From: Endomicrobiellum devescovinae
GTDB taxonomy: Bacteria > Elusimicrobiota > Endomicrobiia > Endomicrobiales > Endomicrobiaceae
DNA: 19,906 nucleotides
Direction of reading: 5' to 3'
Assembly: GCA_031255495.1 (NCBI GenBank)
Contig: JAIRSK010000066.1
Location: 1-19,906, forward strand
Shown: piece by piece, positions 8,052 to 14,373 of the stretch
Layout of the letters: each line of letters starts with the position of its first letter
Position numbering within the stretch: the first letter of the stretch is position 1
Translations under genes and position numbers: made by a program
Notes under the pieces: model-generated
Databases searched by the model: none
Seen by the model: the letters and a program-made list of their open reading frames with translations, nothing else
Told to the model about the DNA's origin: nothing

Positions 8052-8599
8052 AAAAAATTTTTTTATTTTGCATTTCTTTATCGTTTTTATGCTCATCGTG
8101 CGTTATGAATAACGCTGTCGTGAAGCCTGATTACGACTTTTCTAAAGTTAAGACTGTTAGAGTGGGGCAGTTTTCTTCTGTAAAAAGATATAAGGGTATT
8201 AGTGACGCTGTTCAAAATGCATTTATACAAGACCTTTTAGGCGGCGGTTATAATGTTGTTTCAGACCCTAATGTAAAAGCAGACTGTATTATAGAAGGTA
8301 GTGTAACATCTTTTTATAGAGTAAGAGAAGAGTGGATAGATAATGGTTTCTATTATGGATACCCTGGAAGGTATCGCCGCCGATACCGTTGGGCAGGTAT
8401 GCCAGCTTATGATGGAATTGTGTATAATAATACTGTTAGTATAGGCATTTCTGCACGGATGACAGATGTTGAAACAGGACAAGTTGTGTGGTCAGATTCA
8501 TTTAATAATGAAAATTGGGATGAAGATTCTGCTATAAGCGGAGTTGTTAAGTCTGTTCTAAAGTCATTGCCTAAAGAAAAAATAAACAGCAAAAAATAA
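8048..8599 (+). CDS. Small predicted outer-envelope lipoprotein
   Basis: Predicted 183-residue protein of unknown function. The N-terminus is a typical lipoprotein signal: two lysines, a hydrophobic stretch, then LCSSC with Cys18 as the likely lipidated residue. The lipobox is slightly off consensus because Cys occupies the -3 position. The mature part begins with PDYDFSKVKTVRVGQF, a pattern I associate with small CsgG/DUF4136-like envelope lipoproteins, and ends with a conserved-looking segment around DVETGQVVWSD. Between them lies a Tyr/Arg-rich stretch (about residues 100-116). TTG 8042 would extend the frame by two residues, but ATG 8048 overlaps the rpiB stop as ATGA and is the better start. 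It is odd to find it between rpiB and transketolase; nothing in its sequence suggests an enzyme. Confidence 0.75.
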   Translation: MKKIFLFCISLSFLCSSCVMNNAVVKPDYDFSKVKTVRVGQFSSVKRYKGISDAVQNAFIQDLLGGGYNVVSDPNVKADCIIEGSVTSFYRVREEWIDNGFYYGYPGRYRRRYRWAGMPAYDGIVYNNTVSIGISARMTDVETGQVVWSDSFNNENWDEDSAISGVVKSVLKSLPKEKINSKK

Positions 8600-8617
8600 C
8601 GTTATGGGAGTTTTACG

Positions 8618-9442
8618 ATGGAGATTTCAGGCTTAAAGATAGTATCGGCAAATGTCAGGAAAGATATTATTAAAATGCTAGAACTTGCAGGCTCGGGACA
8701 TCCCGGAGGAAGTTTATCTGCGGTTGAGCTTTTAGTAGGACTGTATTTTAATCATATGAGATTTAACCCTAAAAATACAAAGGACTTAAATAGAGATTAT
8801 TTTGTGTTGTCTAAGGGACATGTTTGCCCTGTTCTTTATGCTGTTTTAGCTCAGCTTGAATGCTTTAGTTCTGACGAGTTATGCACATTAAGAAAAGCAG
8901 GCAGTAGGCTTCAAGGGCATCCTGCAAAAGATAAGGAACTTCCCGGCATAGAAGTATCTACGGGTTCGTTGGGGTATGGTCTATCAATAGGCGCTGGAAT
9001 AGCTGCTGGTATGAAACAAGCTAAAAAAGACAATAAAGTTTATGTTTTAATGGGTGACGGCGAGCAACAGGAAGGAAGTATTTGGGAAGCGGCAATGGCT
9101 GCGCCGCAATTTAAGCTTGATAATCTTTGCGCTATAGTTGATAATAATGGCTTACAAATAGATGGCGCTACAAAAGACGTTATGAATGTTGAGCCATTGG
9201 CTGACAAATATAGATCTTTTGGATGGAATGTTTTAGAAATAGACGGACACAATCTTTCCGAAGTGGATAAAGCGTACTCGCAGTTTAAAGAAACTAAAGG
9301 CAAACCTACAGCAATAATAGCTAAAACTGTTAAAGGAAAAGGCGTTTCTTATATGGAAAATCTTGCAGAATGGCACGGTAAAATTCCGTTAAAAGAATTA
9401 GTTCAGAAAGCTTTAGAAGAAATTGACGCTTCAATAAAATAA
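8618..9442 (+). CDS. Transketolase, N-terminal (TPP pyrophosphate-binding) subunit
   Basis: Predicted 274-residue subunit equal to the first third of a full transketolase; with the next gene it makes a heteromeric enzyme that moves two-carbon units between sugar phosphates in the non-oxidative pentose phosphate pathway. Thiamine-diphosphate and sugar-binding motifs are present: SGHPGGSLS (26-34), SKGH (65-68), TGSLGYGLS (115-123) and the metal/diphosphate motif GDGEQQEGSIWEA (146-158) with the Asn pair at 176-177. The sequence ends naturally after the TPP-binding domain, so this is the known two-gene form and not a truncation. GGGAG (8606-8610) lies 7 bases before the ATG. It follows the lipoprotein gene by 18 bases. 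Confidence 0.93.
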   Translation: MEISGLKIVSANVRKDIIKMLELAGSGHPGGSLSAVELLVGLYFNHMRFNPKNTKDLNRDYFVLSKGHVCPVLYAVLAQLECFSSDELCTLRKAGSRLQGHPAKDKELPGIEVSTGSLGYGLSIGAGIAAGMKQAKKDNKVYVLMGDGEQQEGSIWEAAMAAPQFKLDNLCAIVDNNGLQIDGATKDVMNVEPLADKYRSFGWNVLEIDGHNLSEVDKAYSQFKETKGKPTAIIAKTVKGKGVSYMENLAEWHGKIPLKELVQKALEEIDASIK

Positions 9443-9448
9443 TATATT

Positions 9449-9468
9449 TATAAACTCTATGGTTTATA
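9449..9468 (+). repeat. Inverted repeat between the two transketolase genes
   Basis: TATAAAC (9449-9455) and GTTTATA (9462-9468) form a perfect 7-bp stem with a 6-base loop. The hairpin ends one base before the GGGAG (9470-9474) ribosome site of the C-terminal transketolase subunit. There is no following T-tract, so it is not an obvious terminator. It might tune translation of the second subunit or be chance in an AT-rich gap. Confidence 0.4.
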
Positions 9469-9480
9469 CGGGAGATAGTT

Positions 9481-10428
9481 ATGGTAGAAGTTTTTGGAAA
9501 AAAAGCTACAAGGTTTGGTTTTGGAGAAAGTCTTGTTGAGCTTGGAAAAGAAAATTCTAAGATTTTTGTTTTAGGCGCTGATACATCCTCTTCTGTTGCA
9601 ATAAATACTTTTAGAGATATGTTTCCAGACAGATTTCTTAATGTAGGCATAGCTGAAACCAACTTGCTTGGCATGGCTGCTGGGCTTGCCGTAGCCGGAT
9701 TTATTCCGTTTGTGGCTACGTACGGAGTTTTTGCCGCTGGAAGACCTTGGGAACAAATAAGAACTACTATTTGTTATTCTAATTTAAATGTTAAAATCGG
9801 TGGGTCTCATTCAGGTCTTATGGTTGGTCCAGATGGAGCGACTCATCAGGCTTTGGAAGAAATTGCTATTATGAGATGCCTCCCGAGAATGAAAGTTATA
9901 GCTCCGTGCGATGTTGTAGAAACAAAAAAAGCCGTTATAGCAAGCGCTTATGCGAATGGACCTGTTTATATAAGATATGGCAGAGAAAATACTCCTGTAT
10001 TTACAAATGACAGCTCTCCATTTGAGATAGGAAAGGCTAATATTTTAAGAGAAGGAAATGATGTTGCAATTATGGCTTGTGGAACAATGGTTTATGAAGC
10101 TTTAATGGCTGCTGAACTTTTGGAGAAAAAAGGAATTAAAGCGAGAGTAGTAAATGTTCACACAATAAAGCCCATAGATGAAAAAGCAATTATTTCTGCA
10201 GCTAAAGAGTGCGGAGCCATAGTAACAGCTGAGGAACACCAAATTTACGGCGGATTTGGTTCTGCTGTCGCAGAAGTATTAGTTAAAAATTATCCTGTTC
10301 CTGTAGAAATGGTAGCAGTAAACGATACTTTCGGCGAATCGGGCGATCCTATGGATTTAATGACTAAATACGGTTTGAGAGACGTTAATATAGTAAAAGC
10401 GGTTCAAAATGTTTTAAAAAGAAAATAA
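9481..10428 (+). CDS. Transketolase, C-terminal (pyrimidine-binding) subunit
   Basis: Predicted 315-residue partner of the preceding subunit, covering the pyrimidine-binding and C-terminal domains. The key catalytic glutamate is Glu59 in VGIAETN, which activates the thiamine ring; GPDGATHQ (117-124 region) and the following ALEEIAIMR are also typical, as is the C-terminal AEEHQIYGG segment. Length and domain end points match the archaeal and clostridial split transketolases. A 1-deoxyxylulose-5-phosphate synthase is unlikely because that enzyme is a single longer chain. GGGAG at 9470-9474 precedes the ATG, directly after a small hairpin. The next gene, deoB, starts 34 bases downstream, which places ribose-5-phosphate supply next to its consumer. 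Confidence 0.93.
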   Translation: MVEVFGKKATRFGFGESLVELGKENSKIFVLGADTSSSVAINTFRDMFPDRFLNVGIAETNLLGMAAGLAVAGFIPFVATYGVFAAGRPWEQIRTTICYSNLNVKIGGSHSGLMVGPDGATHQALEEIAIMRCLPRMKVIAPCDVVETKKAVIASAYANGPVYIRYGRENTPVFTNDSSPFEIGKANILREGNDVAIMACGTMVYEALMAAELLEKKGIKARVVNVHTIKPIDEKAIISAAKECGAIVTAEEHQIYGGFGSAVAEVLVKNYPVPVEMVAVNDTFGESGDPMDLMTKYGLRDVNIVKAVQNVLKRK

Positions 10429-10462
10429 TTTATAGTTTTTGTCGTATTTGCGGGAATAAGTT

Positions 10463-11653
10463 ATGACAAAACGAATTATTTTAATTGTATTGGATAGCGT
10501 TGGCGTCGGGGAACTCCCCGATGCTGCCGCATATAACGACAAGGGAGCCAATACCCTTGGGCATATCTTTAATGCTTTGGGAGATTCTTTTTTTCTTCCA
10601 AATCTTGCAAAACTCGGTCTATACAAAATCATAAATACTAAAAATCGCTTGCCTGAAGTTGAAGTCATTGGTTGTTATGGCAAAATGATGACGAAGTCTC
10701 CTGCTAAAGACACTACTGCAGGTCATTGGGAAATGTCCGGTATAATTCTAAAAAAACCTTTTCCTGTCTATCCTCATGGATTTCCAAAAGAAATAATAGA
10801 TAACTTTGAGAAACTTATAGGAACTAAAGTTTTAGGCAACTACGTCATTTCAGGAACTGAAATAATAAAACAGCTAGGCGCACAGCATCAAAAAACTGGA
10901 TACCCAATAGTTTATACTTCTGCCGATTCTGTTTTCCAAATAGCTGCTCATGAGGAATCTTTTGGATTGAACAGGTTGTATGAAATATGCCAAATTGCTA
11001 GAGATTTGATGCAGGGGGATAATAGTGTTGGAAGAATTATCGCAAGACCTTTTGTGGGAACCGAAGGAAATTATACAAGGACTACAAACAGACGTGATTA
11101 TTCTTTAGCTCCACTTGAAACTACAATTTTAGATGAAATAAAAAACTCACAAGGTGAAGTCGTTGGCGTTGGGAAAATTGAAGATATTTTTAATGGCAGA
11201 GGAATAACAAAAGCTATTCATACCAAAGGAAATCTAAACGGTATGGAGACTACGCTTAACGAACTAAATCAATCTAGCAAAGTACAAACGTTAATTTTTA
11301 CAAATCTTGTTGATTTTGATATGCTCTGGGGTCATAGACGCAATATTGAAGCTTATGCAAATGGTTTGAAAGATTTTGACGTTTTTTTGCCAAATTTTAT
11401 CAAAGCGTTAAAAGATGACGATATACTTATCATAACAGCGGATCATGGCTGCGATCCAACTTACAAACTTCATACGGACCATACGAGAGAATATGTTCCT
11501 TTACTCGTATATGGAAAAAAGTTAAAGAGAAATGTTGATTTGGGAGTAAGAGAAACTTTATCAGATATTTCTCAAACAGTTGCCGATATTTTTGGTATTC
11601 CAAAAATGAAAAATGGCGACAGCTTTAAAGGTTCAATTTCTAACGAAAAATAA
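10463..11653 (+). CDS. deoB: Phosphopentomutase
   Basis: Predicted 396-residue cytoplasmic metalloenzyme of the alkaline phosphatase superfamily that converts ribose-1-phosphate or deoxyribose-1-phosphate to the 5-phosphates. Metal-binding Asp11 is in IVLDSVGVGELPD, the phosphothreonine position is Thr85 in KDTTAGHWEM, Asp284/Asp286 and His291 sit in LVDFDMLWGHR, Asp327-His328 in TADHGCDPT and His340 in HTDHTREYVP. All are intact and length is normal. GGGA (10452-10455) is 7 bases before the ATG. It sits between transketolase and the nucleoside phosphorylases, the position expected for an enzyme that feeds nucleoside-derived pentose into central metabolism. No deoC aldolase is in the window, so deoxyribose phosphate disposal is not accounted for here. 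Confidence 0.95.
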   Translation: MTKRIILIVLDSVGVGELPDAAAYNDKGANTLGHIFNALGDSFFLPNLAKLGLYKIINTKNRLPEVEVIGCYGKMMTKSPAKDTTAGHWEMSGIILKKPFPVYPHGFPKEIIDNFEKLIGTKVLGNYVISGTEIIKQLGAQHQKTGYPIVYTSADSVFQIAAHEESFGLNRLYEICQIARDLMQGDNSVGRIIARPFVGTEGNYTRTTNRRDYSLAPLETTILDEIKNSQGEVVGVGKIEDIFNGRGITKAIHTKGNLNGMETTLNELNQSSKVQTLIFTNLVDFDMLWGHRRNIEAYANGLKDFDVFLPNFIKALKDDDILIITADHGCDPTYKLHTDHTREYVPLLVYGKKLKRNVDLGVRETLSDISQTVADIFGIPKMKNGDSFKGSISNEK

Positions 11654-11661
11654 TAGTAAAT

Positions 11662-11690
11662 TATACACAAATTATATACTGGGGTATAAT
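11662..11690 (+). promoter_or_regulatory. Promoter for the exported-protein/pnp/pyrimidine phosphorylase unit
   Basis: TATACA (11662-11667) and a perfect TATAAT (11685-11690) are 17 bases apart, in the gap right after the deoB stop. The leader to the ATG at 11739 would be about 40 bases and includes AGGAG (11728-11732). This suggests the nucleoside phosphorylase genes can be expressed separately from deoB. Position and match are seen; function is inferred. Confidence 0.6.
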
Positions 11691-11738
11691 TTAAATGCGA
11701 TTGAAATGTATCCTGAAAATAAGGATCAGGAGATAACT

Positions 11739-12137
11739 ATGAAAAATTTATTATTGCATTTAAATTTTGTTTGCTGGAAAAGTTTGGAATTTGACTTTAT
11801 TAAAAAGCAGATTTTGATTATCATTTTGTTTTTGTTTGCCGCTGTCTCTTCTAACGCACAGCCGCATATTGAAAACGAGACTCTAAGTGCGAGCCAAGAT
11901 TCTGCCAGAACGTCCGAAGGATCTCATTCAGCGCAATCTCAAGAAGAACTTGGCATACCATTGTCAGATTATGCAAGAGGCATGTATGTCATTATGATAA
12001 ACGGAACTCTCCGTGTTACAAGAAACAAATATGTCTTTTTAAAAAATAAATGCCGAGCTTCTAGAAGTTGTCATCTCATAAGATCAAGCTCAAGGTTTCC
12101 TACGATAGAATTTTTTAATCATGGAAAAAGGACATAA
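11739..12137 (+). CDS. Small exported protein of unknown function
   Basis: Predicted 132-residue protein I do not recognise. Residues 1-21 contain an unusual leader, then two lysines (22-23) precede a hydrophobic run ILIIILFLFAAVSS ending in SNAQ, a credible signal-peptidase I site near residue 40. The mature region starts with a Ser/Glu/Gln-rich stretch (about 48-70), then LSDYARGMYVIMINGTLRVTRNKYVF (split across residues 76-100), and a basic tail with two cysteines (105 and 111). The frame is open back to 11613 inside deoB, but ATG 11739 has AGGAG six bases upstream and its own promoter. The stop is one base before the probable TTG start of the purine nucleoside phosphorylase. The basic tail could reflect an old frameshift, though no alternative frame stays open there. 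Confidence 0.6.
   Translation: MKNLLLHLNFVCWKSLEFDFIKKQILIIILFLFAAVSSNAQPHIENETLSASQDSARTSEGSHSAQSQEELGIPLSDYARGMYVIMINGTLRVTRNKYVFLKNKCRASRSCHLIRSSSRFPTIEFFNHGKRT
12128..12132 (+). promoter_or_regulatory. Ribosome-binding site deciding the pnp TTG start
   Basis: AAGGA lies 6 bases before TTG 12139 and overlaps the end of the preceding small gene, whose TAA ends at 12137. An ATG at 12121 is in frame, but its upstream sequence (TTTTTTAATC) has no ribosome-site match, so TTG 12139 is preferred. Confidence 0.6.
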
Positions 12138-12138
12138 A

Positions 12139-12981
12139 TTGAAATTAAATATCCTCAAAAGAATTCAAGAGACGAGAAAAATAATTCTTTCTGAAAAAAA
12201 CTTTAAACCTGTAATAGCCATTATTGCAGGCTCGGGTCTTGGAGAAATTTCTTTACAGTTTGATATACGCAAAGTAATTAAATATTCCAAAATTCCGTAT
12301 TTTCCCAAAGCAACAGCTCCTGGGCATGCTGGCGAGCTGTTGTTGTGTTCTTACAAAGGGGTTGATCTGTTGATTTTTAACGGGCGTTTTCATTATTATG
12401 AGGGACATTCTCCTCAAGATGTGATTTATTATGTAAGAGTTATGAAATTTTTAGGAATTAAAACTCTTGTTCTTACAGCAGCCGTAGGCGCTTTAAAGAA
12501 AAAATACAGCGTAGGAGATATTGTTATTTTGAAAGATCATATAGATTTTACTGGAAATAGCCCTTTAATAGGCTCTAATTTTGAAGAGTTTGGCGACCGT
12601 TTCCCTAATATGGAAAACGTATATGATTATGTCTTAAGAAAGAAAGCTTTGAATATAGCAAAAAAATTCAATATAAAAGCAAAAAATGGCGTTTATTTTG
12701 GCGTTTCTGGACCTGCTTACGAAACGCCGGCTTCGGTAAAAGCTTACAGAATGCTCGGCGGCGACGTTGTAGGCATGTCTGTCGTATATGAAGCTACTGC
12801 AGCCGCTCACATGAAGTTTAAGATTTTGGGGCTTGCTTATGTTTCAAACATGGCATCGGGGATAAATGACAAGCCATTAAGTCACGAAGAAGTTCTTGCA
12901 GGTGGAGAAAAAGTAAGCGAAAGTTTGGCGAAAATAATCAAACACATGATTCCTTTTATTGTAGATAAAGGAGCTTTGTAG
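12139..12981 (+). CDS. Purine nucleoside phosphorylase (trimeric PNP/MTAP family)
   Basis: Predicted 280-residue cytoplasmic enzyme that splits purine nucleosides with phosphate to a base and ribose-1-phosphate. Compared with human PNP numbering from memory, phosphate-site residues are kept: Ser32 in GSGLG, His63 in APGHAG, Arg83 and His85 in GRFHYYEG. Base and sugar residues Glu195 in GPAYETP, Met213-Ser214 in GMS, Asn237 in SNMASG and His249 are also present. The usual TNAAGG loop reads TAAVGA (113-118), so the Asn at the second position is Ala, and the usual MSTVPE reads MSVVYE. TTG 12139 is chosen over ATG 12121 on ribosome-site placement. It abuts the pyrimidine-nucleoside phosphorylase with no gap. 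Substrate choice among inosine, guanosine and deoxy or methylthio forms cannot be settled; the neighbours favour general nucleoside salvage. Confidence 0.88.
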   Translation: MKLNILKRIQETRKIILSEKNFKPVIAIIAGSGLGEISLQFDIRKVIKYSKIPYFPKATAPGHAGELLLCSYKGVDLLIFNGRFHYYEGHSPQDVIYYVRVMKFLGIKTLVLTAAVGALKKKYSVGDIVILKDHIDFTGNSPLIGSNFEEFGDRFPNMENVYDYVLRKKALNIAKKFNIKAKNGVYFGVSGPAYETPASVKAYRMLGGDVVGMSVVYEATAAAHMKFKILGLAYVSNMASGINDKPLSHEEVLAGGEKVSESLAKIIKHMIPFIVDKGAL

Positions 12982-14310
12982 ATGAGAGCATATGATATTA
13001 TCTTAAAAAAAAGAAATAATCAAAAACTCTCAAAAGAAGAAATAGATTTTTTAATTTTTAGATATAACAATGGCGATATACCCGATTACCAAATGTCTGC
13101 TTTTTTGATGTCTGTATTTTTAAATGGTATGGACGATGACGAAACTTTTCTTTTAACAGACGCCATGATTAAGTCTGGCGATAAATTGGATTTGGCTTTC
13201 CTTGATATGCCTGTTGCCGATAAACATTCTACCGGAGGTGTTGGAGATGGAACATCTTTGATTATAGTTCCTATTGTCGCAAGTCTTGGCATATGCGTTC
13301 CTATGATGGCAGGCAGAGGTCTTGGACATACAGGTGGGACTCTTGATAAATTAGAATCTATTCCGGGATTTAGAACAAACATAGATAAAAAAGAATTTTT
13401 AAATATTTTAGAATTGACAGGAACAGCTATAATAGGGCAAACTTTAGAAATTGCTCCTGTTGACAAAAAAATGTATGCTCTCAGAGATTCTACAGCTACC
13501 GTAGAAAGTATATCGCTTATATCGGCAAGCATTATGTCCAAAAAAATTGCTGAGGGAGCAAAAACTCTTGTTTTAGACGTTAAATCAGGAAATGGCGCCT
13601 TTATGAAAAAAGAAACTGAAGCTAAAGAACTTGCACAAAAGATGATAAAGATAGGTAAGAAATTTGGATTAAATACTTCTGCTGTTGTTACGGATATGAA
13701 CACGCCACTTGGCAACTGCGCAGGAAATTCTCTTGAAATAAAACAGGTGATAGAGATACTAAAAGGTAATTTAAAAAACGATTTATTTGAACTTTCTGTG
13801 TATCTTAGCGCTTTGATAATTTTAAATTCAAAAAAAGCATCTACGATTGAAGAAGCAGAAAGTGTGGCTCAAAAACAAATTAATAATGGAAAAGCTTTGG
13901 AAAAGTTAAAAGAAATTATTAGACTGCAGGGTGGCGAAGTGAGCGTTATAGACACTCCAGATAGTATCCTACCGAAAGCTAAATACTCTAGAGAAATAAA
14001 AGCTGTAAACTCGGGATATATTTCATATATTGATACAAGAGCCGTAGGGACAGCAGAAATGCTGACAGGAGCAGGAAGAGAGAGAAAAGGAGACAAAATA
14101 GACTATTCTGCTGGTATTGTTTTTCATAAAAAATTAAATGATTATGTTGAAAAAGGCGAAGTTATAGCTGAGCTTGCGTACAACTCGTCTGTGCATATAG
14201 ATGAAGCTGAAATGGTTTTATCAGACGCTTACATTGTATCTAATATAGAGGATAAAAATATAAAAATGGCAGGAAAAGTTTATGACAAGAGGATTATTGC
14301 GTTATTATGA
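12982..14310 (+). CDS. Pyrimidine-nucleoside (thymidine) phosphorylase
   Basis: Predicted 442-residue cytoplasmic enzyme of nucleoside phosphorylase family II, which splits thymidine, deoxyuridine or uridine with phosphate. Signature motifs are DKHSTGGVGDGTS (80-92), the glycine-rich GRGLGHTGGT (111-120), LRDSTATVES (167-176) and DVKSGNGAFMK (199-209). The C-terminal beta-barrel domain of the family follows from about residue 345. Length matches bacterial Pdp/DeoA (about 430-440). The ATG follows the pnp stop codon directly, with AAAGGAG (12967-12973) inside the end of pnp, so the two phosphorylases are translationally linked. Whether it is thymidine-specific (DeoA) or broad (Pdp) is not clear; the KHSTGG form is commoner in Pdp-type enzymes. 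Confidence 0.94.
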   Translation: MRAYDIILKKRNNQKLSKEEIDFLIFRYNNGDIPDYQMSAFLMSVFLNGMDDDETFLLTDAMIKSGDKLDLAFLDMPVADKHSTGGVGDGTSLIIVPIVASLGICVPMMAGRGLGHTGGTLDKLESIPGFRTNIDKKEFLNILELTGTAIIGQTLEIAPVDKKMYALRDSTATVESISLISASIMSKKIAEGAKTLVLDVKSGNGAFMKKETEAKELAQKMIKIGKKFGLNTSAVVTDMNTPLGNCAGNSLEIKQVIEILKGNLKNDLFELSVYLSALIILNSKKASTIEEAESVAQKQINNGKALEKLKEIIRLQGGEVSVIDTPDSILPKAKYSREIKAVNSGYISYIDTRAVGTAEMLTGAGRERKGDKIDYSAGIVFHKKLNDYVEKGEVIAELAYNSSVHIDEAEMVLSDAYIVSNIEDKNIKMAGKVYDKRIIALL

Positions 14311-14373
14311 TTTTATTTAAAAATTATTGCGCAGCCTATTTCATTTGCTTCTTCTGTCTAAGGAATTTTTACA

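Noticed and set aside
9443..9480. Intrinsic terminator between the transketolase genes
   Set aside because: The hairpin stem is only 7 bp with a single G-C pair and has no U-tract after it; the two genes need co-expression.
8618..10428. Frameshifted or broken full-length transketolase
   Set aside because: The two genes each have their own ribosome site and start, are separated by 38 bases, and end at the known domain border of two-subunit transketolases.
11613..11738. Upstream extension of the small exported protein into deoB
   Set aside because: It would overlap deoB by about 40 bases with no ribosome site; ATG 11739 has AGGAG and a promoter ahead of it, and gives a signal peptide nearer the N-terminus.
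13086..13715. Antisense open frame of 209 codons inside the pyrimidine-nucleoside phosphorylase gene
   Set aside because: It mirrors a strongly conserved coding region on the + strand and shows no domain or signal of its own.
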